NCBI GenBank assembly: GCA_007130445.1
Contig: SLSM01000192.1
Location: 1 to 6,631 of the forward strand
Direction of reading: 5' to 3'
Source: Trueperaceae bacterium
GTDB lineage: Bacteria; Deinococcota; Deinococci; Deinococcales; Trueperaceae
Length of the DNA stretch: 6,631 nt
The notes below the pieces were generated by a model, which had not been told where the DNA came from, searched no databases, and was given only the letters and a program-made list of their open reading frames with translations. Position numbers and translations under genes: made by a program. Below are positions 1 through 5,533 of the stretch, piece after piece. Numbering within the stretch: the stretch's first letter is position 1; every line of letters begins with the position of its first letter.

Positions 1-773
1 AGCGTGAGGATGCCGGGGCCGTGTCCGGTCATCACCGAGTCGCCGTGGATGCACAACGCGATGGCCCGGTAGCCCTTGCGGTACCCGCGGCCCCAGTAGT
101 GGTCGGCGTCGTCGATGGCGACGAGGTCGCCCAAGCGCAGGGCGTCGATGCCCGACTCGCGCATGTAGGTGCGGTCACCCGAGGTGATGTCCTGATCGAC
201 GTACTCCGAGTTGAGCTCGGCACCGGAGGCCATCACCTTCACCGGCAACTCCATCGCGACCGGGACGCGAAGCTTGCCGTCCACCACGGTGATGCCCATG
301 GCGTGGAGCAGTTGCGGGCTCATCTTCTTGAGGTCGACGTTCGGGAAGTCGAGCAGCTTCAGACCCCGGCCCTTGGCCTTGATCTGGATGGTGTCGCCGA
401 CGCAGAGGAGGTCGTGCACCTCCGGGTCGAAGTCGACCAGGATGCGGGCGTGCTCGCCGACCACGGTGCCCTTGGCGCCGGCGGCGAGACCGGTGGTGAT
501 CACGGCCTCGTTGCCCATGCACGTGAGGTAGTGCAGGGCGTGGTGGACGCCACCATCGCCGTGGTCGATCGAGGCGCCGGGTTCGACGTGGTCCCCCTGC
601 CAACCGAAAGCGGGATCGCCGACGCGGACGTTGTACACGTAACCGTACATGCCGGGGCGCACGACCGCGGTGCCGTCGTTGTCGGGCAGGAACGGCCCGC
701 GCGCGAACGCGGGCGCGCTGATGTCGCCGGCGATGGCGATCTCGACGAGTTGGTCTTCGTTGGTCCTGATCAC
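1..773 (-). CDS. DUF4438 domain protein, C-terminus cut off by window edge
   Basis: This gene has 257 complete codons and no stop before the window edge, so its C-terminus is missing. I recognise it as the DUF4438 family, which has no firmly established biochemical role. The N-terminal part (about residues 35-140) is rich in Gly and beta-strand-like, with the segments PGMYGYVYNV (40-49) and GDGGVHHALHYLTCMGNEA (72-90), and fits the OB-fold-like first domain of the family. The second part holds LNSEYVDQDIT (188-198) and the Asp-rich IDDADHYWGRGY (220-231). There is no signal peptide or membrane segment, so it is probably cytoplasmic. The start is a GTG 34 bp after the aminotransferase stop, with GAGAGG seven bases upstream, which supports co-transcription. 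Conserved His and Asp residues could bind metal or substrate, but that is inference. The family call is fairly sure; the function is unknown. Confidence 0.8.
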   Translation of the reverse strand, partial: MIRTNEDQLVEIAIAGDISAPAFARGPFLPDNDGTAVVRPGMYGYVYNVRVGDPAFGWQGDHVEPGASIDHGDGGVHHALHYLTCMGNEAVITTGLAAGAKGTVVGEHARILVDFDPEVHDLLCVGDTIQIKAKGRGLKLLDFPNVDLKKMSPQLLHAMGITVVDGKLRVPVAMELPVKVMASGAELNSEYVDQDITSGDRTYMRESGIDALRLGDLVAIDDADHYWGRGYRKGYRAIALCIHGDSVMTGHGPGILT

Positions 774-780
774 GCGTACA

Positions 781-786
781 CCTCTC
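781..786 (-). promoter_or_regulatory. Ribosome binding site GAGAGG of the DUF4438 gene
   Basis: GAGAGG on the minus strand lies 7 nt before the GTG at 773. It decides this GTG as the start, because no ATG lies in frame nearby and the residues after the GTG match the expected beginning of the protein. Confidence 0.6.
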
Positions 787-807
787 GGTTCGACGCCGGC
801 TGGGGCG

Positions 808-1983
808 TCATGAACGGGCCTTGGCTTCGTCGGCGTAGCGGCGGACGACGGGGGTCATGCGCTCCACGGCCTCGCGCAACACCTCGGTGGGTTGCAGCGT
901 GGTGATGCGCAGGTAGTCGCTCCAGCGCGCACCGAAGCCGGTGCCCGGGAACACCAGCACGCTCGCCTCCTTGAGGAGCAGGTAGGAGAGCTCGAGCGCG
1001 CGCAGGCCGGTCGACGAGCTGTCGGCCCAGAAGAAGAACCCTCCGCGCGGGTCGGTGTAGTCGAGCCCCATCGCGCGCAGGCCGTCGCCCAGGATGGCGC
1101 GGCGCTCGGCGTAGATCTCGCGGAAGGCGTCGATGCAGGCGTCGTCGGCCTCGGCGGCCGCCAGCGCCGCCGCTTGGCTCACGTTGGCGACCGGTCCGGT
1201 GGTAGCGGCCTTGATGGCGGCCATGCCGTCGATGGCGTCTTTCGGGGCGATCACGTACCCCACGCGCCAACCCGTCATGGCCCAGGCCTTGGAGAAGCCC
1301 GACAACGTGATCGTGTGCTCGCGCATGCCCGGCAGCGCGCCGATCGAGACGTGCTCGAACGGCGGCCAGACGAACTTCCCGTAGATCTCGTCGGAGATCA
1401 CCACGAAGCCGTGCTTCTGCGCGAGGGCGGCGATCTTCTCGGCCTCGCCGCGCGTGATGATGCCGCCGGTGGGGTTCGAGGGCGTGACGAGCAGCAGCGC
1501 CTTCGTCTTGGGCGTGATGAGCGGCTCGATGGCCGCCGCCTTGAGGTCGAAGGCCTCCTCGGGTTGGGTGGGGACGGTCACCGAGACGCCGCCGGCGTGC
1601 TCGATCGCCTGGTCGTAGCTGGTGTAGCGCGGGTCGGGCACCAGGATCTCGTCGCCCGGGTCGAGGAGCGCCGACATCACCAGGAACAGCCCTTCCTGGC
1701 CCCCGGTGGTGACCAGCACCTGCTCGGGACCCACGCTCACGCCGTGGTCGCCGCGCGCGCGACGCGCGATGGCCTCACGCAGGGCGGGCATGCCGGCCAC
1801 CGGCTGGAGCGGCTGCAGCGGCTCGGCCAGGGCACGCTTGGCCGCTTCGACCACGTGGGCCGGCGTGTCGAGATCGGGGTCGCCGCGCCCGAGCGCGATG
1901 GCGTCCGGGACCTCCTTGGCCAGGTCCATGAGGGCGTAGCGCAGCTTGGCGCCGTCCAAGCCGCGAAGCTCGTCGAGGGTCAT
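808..1983 (-). CDS. Class I/II PLP-dependent aminotransferase (putative catalytic subunit)
   Basis: This is a 391-residue fold-type I aminotransferase, the usual family length, expected in the cytoplasm. Visible motifs in order are GRGDPDLDTP (32-41), the phosphate-cup segment TTGGQEG (92-98), SNPTGG with Asn170, ISDEIY with Asp198 and Tyr201, the PLP lysine Lys232 in SGFSKAWAMTGWRVGY with Arg240, and Arg359 in YLRITT, which should hold the substrate carboxylate. One residue is unusual. In the segment normally read as YTPxxG, which supplies a Tyr to the other subunit, this protein has LQPVAG (59-64), so the Tyr position is Leu59. The ATG at 1983 is chosen over an upstream in-frame start because GGAGG lies 7 nt before it and it overlaps the previous stop as ATGA. 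The longer reading would run backwards through the previous gene. The amino donor cannot be deduced. The paralogue just upstream may be its partner. Confidence 0.93.
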   Translation of the reverse strand: MTLDELRGLDGAKLRYALMDLAKEVPDAIALGRGDPDLDTPAHVVEAAKRALAEPLQPLQPVAGMPALREAIARRARGDHGVSVGPEQVLVTTGGQEGLFLVMSALLDPGDEILVPDPRYTSYDQAIEHAGGVSVTVPTQPEEAFDLKAAAIEPLITPKTKALLLVTPSNPTGGIITRGEAEKIAALAQKHGFVVISDEIYGKFVWPPFEHVSIGALPGMREHTITLSGFSKAWAMTGWRVGYVIAPKDAIDGMAAIKAATTGPVANVSQAAALAAAEADDACIDAFREIYAERRAILGDGLRAMGLDYTDPRGGFFFWADSSSTGLRALELSYLLLKEASVLVFPGTGFGARWSDYLRITTLQPTEVLREAVERMTPVVRRYADEAKARS

Positions 1984-2699
1984 GCGTTCGCCTCCTCGAG
2001 GAGCGCCAAGGCGCCCCACTGCGAAAGGTTGGTGGTGCATAGGGTGAGGGCCTGTTTGAAGTCGCGCAGCGGTCCGGCGGTGGCGGCGGGCGCGGCGAGG
2101 TACCCGACGCGCCACGCCTCGATCCCGGCGTCCAGGCCGAGGGCCCCGATCGTCACGGTGTGCTCGGCCAGGCCGACGGCGGCCGGGTGGAAGCTGGCCT
2201 CGCCGGGCTCGTACACGACCGCCCAGCCGTGCTCAGAAGCCTGCGTCAGCCAGGGGTCGCGGACCTCGGCCGGCGTATCGCCGGTCAGGTACACGGTCAC
2301 GTCGCCCTCGATGGCGGCGTCGGGTGCCCGCAGGCCCGCACCGCGCACGATGCAGGCGCCAGCGACGCGCTCGGCGTGCGATAGGGCGACGACGGTGCCG
2401 CCGACCGGGACGAGTTGCTGCATGGCCACGAAGCGCGCCTCGGTGACCCCGCACGTGATCACGACGCCCTTGCCGGCGTCGACGGTCAGGCCGAAGCGCT
2501 CGCTCATCAGCGCGGCGACGCGCTGCCGCAGCGGCACGATCCCCGGCCGGTCGGTGTAGTGGGTCTCGCCACGCTCGAGCGCGGTCACCGAGGCCTCGCG
2601 CGCGGCGGCGCTCACCTCGGTGTCGCCACCGTCGCGCGGCGCGGCCACGCTGCCGCGGAGCTCCGCGACGCGCCTGGCCAGCGGTACGGCCAACGCCAT
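1980..2699 (-). CDS. Truncated aminotransferase-like protein lacking the catalytic lysine (pseudoenzyme)
   Basis: This is a 239-residue protein that aligns with the first about 280 residues of the next gene's aminotransferase. Matching segments are HYTDRPGIVPLRQRVA (47-62), VVITCGVTEARF (79-90), WAVVYEPGEASF (159-170), TVTIGALGLDAGIEAWRVGY (181-200) and NLSQ (224-227). At the catalytic positions it has Leu189 for the PLP lysine, Glu164 for the Asp that holds the pyridine nitrogen, Asp141 for the Asn of NPTG, and Glu167 for the active-site Tyr. The middle is about 18 residues shorter, and the C-terminal domain with the carboxylate-binding Arg is absent. Tyr48 is kept, in the position that in this fold reaches the partner subunit's cofactor, and so is Arg197. 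The start at 2699 shares one base with the previous stop (TGATG) and has AAGGG 6 nt upstream. The frame is clean and codon use is like its neighbours, so it is probably made. By itself it should not carry out transamination. I infer that it is a partner subunit. A decaying duplicate is the alternative. Confidence 0.8.
   Translation of the reverse strand: MALAVPLARRVAELRGSVAAPRDGGDTEVSAAAREASVTALERGETHYTDRPGIVPLRQRVAALMSERFGLTVDAGKGVVITCGVTEARFVAMQQLVPVGGTVVALSHAERVAGACIVRGAGLRAPDAAIEGDVTVYLTGDTPAEVRDPWLTQASEHGWAVVYEPGEASFHPAAVGLAEHTVTIGALGLDAGIEAWRVGYLAAPAATAGPLRDFKQALTLCTTNLSQWGALALLEEANA
1991..1995 (-). promoter_or_regulatory. Ribosome binding site GGAGG inside the upstream gene
   Basis: GGAGG on the minus strand lies 7 nt before the ATG at 1983, within the last codons of the upstream aminotransferase-like gene. 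Together with the ATGA overlap it indicates translational coupling and fixes the start of the full-length aminotransferase. Confidence 0.7.
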
Positions 2700-3172
2700 C
2701 AGATGCCCTTCACGTTCTTGTACTGCTCGAGTTGCTCGGCCGTGTAGACCTGCATGAACTCGATCTCGATACCGCCCGCGTCTTGCTCGAGGAAGGCGAC
2801 CCAACCTTCGGGGTGCACGTGGCTGCCGGTGACCTTGCACGCCGAGCACTCCTTGAGCGTGGCGCCCTGCGCCTGCGCCTCGGCCAGCGCGGCGTCGATG
2901 TCGTCGACGGCGTAGCAGATGTGGTGCAGGCCCTCGCCGCCGCGCTCACGGATCCACGTCGCGAAGCGGCCGTCGGGGTCCATCGACTGCGACAGCTGGT
3001 ACTCGACGCCGCCGAGGTCGAACACGGCCACGCGGTTGCGCGACTTCGCGAACTCGGTGACCTCGACGTCGGGGCTGACCCCCAACAGGCGCTTGTAGGT
3101 GGTGAGCGTGGCGTCGACGTCGTTGACGGCGAACGCCATGTGCTTGACCTGGGTGACCTTGATGTCGCTCAT
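2699..3172 (-). CDS. VOC/glyoxalase-fold protein, methylmalonyl-CoA epimerase-like
   Basis: This is a 157-residue cytoplasmic protein with the two paired beta-alpha-beta-beta-beta modules of the vicinal oxygen chelate superfamily. The first module starts with VKHMAFAVNDVDATLTTYK (9-27) and ends at GGVEYQL (54-60). The second starts with GLHHICYAVDDIDAALAEA (81-99) and ends at GGIEIEFMQ (133-141). Likely metal ligands are His11, Gln59, His84 (or His83) and Glu138, the arrangement seen in methylmalonyl-CoA epimerase, and GLHHI followed by VDDI is typical of that group. A C-terminal tail of about 16 residues, rich in Gln, Tyr and Lys, extends past the last strand. Such proteins may be epimerases, lyases or dioxygenases, and nothing else here belongs to a methylmalonyl-CoA pathway, so the reaction is open. 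The ATG at 3172 has AAGGA 6 nt upstream. The stop overlaps the next start, which suggests coupled translation. Confidence 0.85.
   Translation of the reverse strand: MSDIKVTQVKHMAFAVNDVDATLTTYKRLLGVSPDVEVTEFAKSRNRVAVFDLGGVEYQLSQSMDPDGRFATWIRERGGEGLHHICYAVDDIDAALAEAQAQGATLKECSACKVTGSHVHPEGWVAFLEQDAGGIEIEFMQVYTAEQLEQYKNVKGI
2706..2710 (-). promoter_or_regulatory. Ribosome binding site AAGGG of the aminotransferase-like gene
   Basis: AAGGG lies 6 nt before the ATG at 2699, inside the last codons of the VOC gene. It supports this start over an in-frame ATG at 2849, which would add 50 low-complexity Arg-rich residues read out of frame through the VOC gene. Confidence 0.6.
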
Positions 3173-3185
3173 GTCTCGTCCTTCC

Positions 3186-3201
3186 CCCTCGTCGGCGAGG
3201 G
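3186..3201 (-). repeat. Small hairpin next to the VOC gene ribosome binding site
   Basis: Perfect 6-bp arms (ccctcg and cgaggg) enclose a 4-base loop. On the transcript the hairpin ends just before the GGAAGGA that serves the VOC gene, so folding could affect initiation. In DNA this GC-rich a 6-bp stem may be chance. Confidence 0.3.
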
Positions 3202-3236
3202 CATGCGAAGTGGTGCCGGGCGTCGTGGCGGGCGCG

Positions 3237-3259
3237 TCGATCGGGGCCGGCGCGATCGA
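3237..3259 (-). repeat. Inverted repeat after the 75-codon ORF
   Basis: Two 7-bp arms (tcgatcg and cgatcga) flank a 9-base GC loop. The repeat begins 11 bases beyond the stop of the small ORF. No T-run follows on the minus strand, so it is not a canonical intrinsic terminator. It could be an RNA end-protecting or processing hairpin, or chance. Confidence 0.35.
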
Positions 3260-3270
3260 GGCGTCGAGCT

Positions 3271-3498
3271 TCAGGAGACCACGTGGGTGAGCGCCTCACC
3301 CTGACGTAGTCGGGCCAGGTTGGAGAACGTGCCGCGCGCCTGCTTCATGTGGGCACCGCCGGAGCCGCCGCCGAGATGCGGCGCCAGGAGCGAAGCTGGG
3401 TCCCCGTCCTCGGGCGCGTGGAGAGCGACGCCAGGGGCGTACGACGCGTAGAAGGCGAGGTTGGCTGGCGTCGTCGGACCGAGGATGACCGCGTGCAT
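3271..3498 (-). CDS. Small 75-residue protein, weakly DHHA1-like
   Basis: This is a short ORF between the DppC permease gene and the VOC gene. I do not recognise it with confidence. It begins with a hydrophobic strand-like MHAVILGPTTPANLAFYASY (1-20) and continues to ASLLAPHLGGGSGGAHMKQA (35-54). A beta-rich start, a helix and then a GG-x-GG stretch followed by a Met/Gln/Ala segment recall the DHHA1 domain of alanyl-tRNA synthetase and DHH phosphoesterases. The match is by eye only, and no DHH catalytic part is present. The ATG at 3498 has GAAAGGA upstream with a 7-nt gap, a good site, and is preferred over in-frame upstream starts. By eye about 63 of 75 codons end in G or C, like its neighbours, which supports real coding. 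There is no signal peptide. It could be a remnant of a longer gene. Confidence 0.55.
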   Translation of the reverse strand: MHAVILGPTTPANLAFYASYAPGVALHAPEDGDPASLLAPHLGGGSGGAHMKQARGTFSNLARLRQGEALTHVVS

Positions 3499-3505
3499 GG
3501 ACACG

Positions 3506-3512
3506 TCCTTTC
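3506..3512 (-). promoter_or_regulatory. Ribosome binding site GAAAGGA of the small ORF
   Basis: GAAAGGA lies 7 nt before the ATG at 3498. It is the main evidence that this small ORF is translated and that it starts at the MHAVIL methionine and not at upstream in-frame codons. Confidence 0.55.
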
Positions 3513-3525
3513 GCATCGGCGCGCG

Positions 3526-3549
3526 CCGCCGGGCCGAAGGGCCCGACGG
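3526..3549 (-). repeat. Hairpin after the DppC permease gene
   Basis: On the transcript a 10-bp stem (ccg, one U-G pair, then cgggcc) closes a 4-base loop. It begins about 19 bases after the permease stop codon and ends before the small ORF. No U-tract follows, so full termination is not expected. It may partly end or stabilise the transporter part of the message. Confidence 0.45.
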
Positions 3550-3568
3550 AGCACGCGCTGGGGTCGTA

Positions 3569-4468
3569 CTAGACCTGGCCGCGCAGTCGTGGGTCGAGCG
3601 CATCGCGCAAGCCGTCGCCGATGAGGTTCACGGCGAGCACCGTGACCATGATCGCCAGGCCGGGGAACGTCGCCACCCACCACGAGCGCCTCAGCACGCC
3701 GCGGCCGTCGCTGATCAGCAGGCCCCACTCCGGCGTCGGAGGCGCCGCCCCCAAACCGAGGAACGACAGGGCCGCCACCGACAACACGGCGCTGCCGAGG
3801 CCGAGCGTCGCGAGCACCAGCACCGGCGCGAACACGTTGGGGAGGATGTGCTTCCCCATCACGGCGAGATCGCCTGCGCCGTTGGCCCGAGCCGCCTCCA
3901 CGTACGGGAGTTGCTTCGCCGACAGCACCGATGCCCGCACCACACGGGCGTACTGCGGCATCGAAGCGAAGCCGACCGCGATCATCACGTTGGTGAGGCT
4001 CGGTCCTAGGGCGAAGACGATGGTGATCGCGAGCAAGATGCCGGGCATGGCCAGGACGAAATCCATGAAACGCATCAGGACGTTGTCGACCCAGCCGCCA
4101 TAGAAGCCGGAGACGAGCCCGAGGAACGTGCCCAGCAGGGCGCCGATGGCGACGGCGATGACCCCGACCTGGAGCGAGATGCGCCCGCCATAGATGACGC
4201 GCGTGAAGATGTCGCGGCCGTTGCGATCGGTCCCGAACCAGTGTTCGGCCGAAGGCGACTCGAAGCGTGCGCTGAAGTTGGGCTCGATCGGGTCGTACCG
4301 CGTGATGAAGGGGGCGAACACGACCATGGCGATGAGGATGGCGAACATCGTCGTGCCGACCAGTGCGCCGCGGTTGCGCCGGAACTCGCGCCAGAACATC
4401 TGGAAACGCGTACGGTACGCGCCGTTGGCGGCCTTCGCGTCGCCGCTCGTCGTTGCGACGTCAGCCAT
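3569..4468 (-). CDS. Peptide-type ABC transporter permease, DppC/OppC family
   Basis: This is a 299-residue inner-membrane subunit that pairs with the DppB-type subunit encoded just upstream to form the channel for peptides or similar solutes. An N-terminal cytoplasmic stretch leads to the first membrane segment (about 35-57). The periplasmic HWFGTDRNGRDIFTRVIYGG (77-96) is a hallmark of the DppC branch. Further membrane segments lie near 98-122, 130-156, 160-170, 213-237 and 267-285. The cytoplasmic EAA loop, which docks on the ATPases, starts at VEAARANGAGD (190-200) and ends in ILP (208-210). LGLGAAPPTPEWG (237-249) and GDGLRDALDPRLR (284-296) are also family signatures. The ATG at 4468 has GGGAGA 5 nt upstream. 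An in-frame ATG at 4498 with a weaker GAGGG is possible and would add ten residues. The stop is TAG. The transported compound cannot be read from a permease. Confidence 0.95.
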   Translation of the reverse strand: MADVATTSGDAKAANGAYRTRFQMFWREFRRNRGALVGTTMFAILIAMVVFAPFITRYDPIEPNFSARFESPSAEHWFGTDRNGRDIFTRVIYGGRISLQVGVIAVAIGALLGTFLGLVSGFYGGWVDNVLMRFMDFVLAMPGILLAITIVFALGPSLTNVMIAVGFASMPQYARVVRASVLSAKQLPYVEAARANGAGDLAVMGKHILPNVFAPVLVLATLGLGSAVLSVAALSFLGLGAAPPTPEWGLLISDGRGVLRRSWWVATFPGLAIMVTVLAVNLIGDGLRDALDPRLRGQV

Positions 4469-4473
4469 GGCGG

Positions 4474-4479
4474 TCTCCC
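4474..4479 (-). promoter_or_regulatory. Ribosome binding site GGGAGA of the DppC-type gene
   Basis: GGGAGA lies 5 nt before the ATG at 4468 and favours that start. The alternative ATG at 4498 has GAGGG about 9 nt upstream, so it is not fully excluded. Confidence 0.5.
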
Positions 4480-4510
4480 TCGCGCGTGGTGGTGGCATGG
4501 CGATCTGCCC

Positions 4511-5434
4511 TCATGTGTACGTGATCCGCGGGTCGAGGACGCCGTAGGTGAGGTCCACGATCAGGTTGACGAGCACGAACAGCGCGGCCGTCACGATGAT
4601 CCCGCCTTGTACCAAGTAGAAGTCGTGGGCGAAGATCGCCTTGATGATCACGTTGCCGATCCCCTGCCGCGCGAAGACGATCTCGATGATCACCGAGCCG
4701 CCGAGCAGGAACCCGAAGTTGATGCCGACCACGGTCACCACGGGGATCAGCGCGTTCTTGAGCGCGTGCCTGTTGATGACGCTGCGCTCGGCCACACCCT
4801 TGGCGCGTGCCGTGCGGACGTAGTCCTGGCCGAGCACCTCGAGCATCGCCGAGCGGAAGAGCCGTGCCAGCAGGCCGGCGAACGACAGCCCCAGGGCGAA
4901 GGCCGGCAGTACGACGTGCCAGAGCGTGTCAGAGCCTTGGACGGGGAACCAGCCGAGGTTGAGTGAGAACACGAAGATAAAGATCAGACCGAGCCAGAAG
5001 TTCGGCATGGAGAGCGCGAGGAGCGAGACGATCATGCTGATGCTGTCCCACCAGGTGTTGCGCATGACCGCCGCGGTGATCCCGAAGATCGCGCCGAACA
5101 AGACGCCCACGATGGTCGCGGCGAGCGCGAGTTCGATCGTCTTGGGCAGCTGCTCGAAGATCTGCGGCAGTACCGGTCGGCGGCTGAACAATGAGTTGCC
5201 GAAGTCGCCCTGCACCGCATTCGCGAGGAAGCGTCCGTACTGGACGAGCATCGGGTCGTTCAGGCCGAGCTGGTCACGCAGTTCCGCCTCTTCGCGGGCC
5301 GACGCACCGAACTCCGAGAGCATGATCGTGACGGCGTCCCCGGGCAACAGGTGCAGCATGAAGAACACCAGGCTGCTGACGCCGAAGACGACGACCAGGG
5401 CGGCCAGCGTCCTGTTGAGGATGTAGCCGATCAC
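4511..5434 (-). CDS. Peptide-type ABC transporter permease, DppB/OppB family
   Basis: This is a 307-residue inner-membrane protein, the usual length of DppB-type permeases. It begins with the family pattern of a basic GYILNRTL start and a first membrane helix (about 9-30) ending in LLPGD (29-33). A periplasmic region (about 40-95) includes GDFGNSLFSRRPV (76-88). Further helices lie around 100-124, 132-158, 175-192, 228-250 and 273-296. The EAA-like coupling loop is YVRTARAKGVAERSVINRHA (205-224) followed by LIP (229-231), and the C-terminus has LDPRITY (300-306), all typical. The start codon is GTG. I see no convincing Shine-Dalgarno sequence before it, but no ATG lies in frame upstream and the N-terminus matches the family. 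The gene lies between the binding-protein gene and the DppC-type gene, 42 bp before the latter's start. Confidence 0.95.
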   Translation of the reverse strand: MIGYILNRTLAALVVVFGVSSLVFFMLHLLPGDAVTIMLSEFGASAREEAELRDQLGLNDPMLVQYGRFLANAVQGDFGNSLFSRRPVLPQIFEQLPKTIELALAATIVGVLFGAIFGITAAVMRNTWWDSISMIVSLLALSMPNFWLGLIFIFVFSLNLGWFPVQGSDTLWHVVLPAFALGLSFAGLLARLFRSAMLEVLGQDYVRTARAKGVAERSVINRHALKNALIPVVTVVGINFGFLLGGSVIIEIVFARQGIGNVIIKAIFAHDFYLVQGGIIVTAALFVLVNLIVDLTYGVLDPRITYT

Positions 5435-5481
5435 GGCGAGTGTGTCAGGGGCATGGGCGAGTCCCTCGTCGATCGAAGGTG

Positions 5482-5519
5482 GCGTGGTGGGCGGAGGCCG
5501 CGGCCTCCGCCCACCACGC
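5482..5519 (-). repeat. Perfect 38-bp palindrome between binding-protein and permease genes
   Basis: Two 19-bp arms meet with no spacer (gcgtggtgggcggaggccg and its exact complement). It starts 14 bases after the binding-protein stop and ends 47 bases before the permease GTG. As RNA it forms a very stable GC-rich hairpin. No T-run follows on either strand, so it is not a standard intrinsic terminator. In many binding-protein operons a hairpin at this spot protects the upstream message or partly stops transcription, so that more binding protein than permease is made. That role is inferred here. It could also be a copy of a dispersed palindromic repeat. Confidence 0.85.
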
Positions 5520-5533
5520 TGCGACAGGAACGG

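Noticed and set aside
21..905. A 294-codon plus-strand open frame at the left edge
   Set aside because: It is antisense to the DUF4438 gene, has biased composition and no motif, and runs across the gap into the aminotransferase gene.
892..2559. A 555-codon open frame on the plus strand opposite the aminotransferase genes
   Set aside because: It is a GC-rich antisense shadow. Its protein is a low-complexity mix of Arg, Gly, Ala, Val and His without any family motif, while the minus strand shows clear aminotransferase motifs.
808..2699. The two aminotransferase-like genes as one gene broken by a frameshift
   Set aside because: Both frames contain their own copy of the N-terminal and central motifs (YTPxxG-like loop, phosphate-cup segment, WRVGY), so they are tandem paralogues and not two halves of one protein.
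2699..3172. Firm assignment of the VOC protein as methylmalonyl-CoA epimerase
   Set aside because: The metal-ligand pattern fits, but many VOC enzymes share it, and no methylmalonyl-CoA mutase or related gene is in view.
5482..5519. The palindrome as a classical rho-independent terminator
   Set aside because: There is no run of T on the 3' side on either strand, and the permease genes that follow belong to the same transporter.
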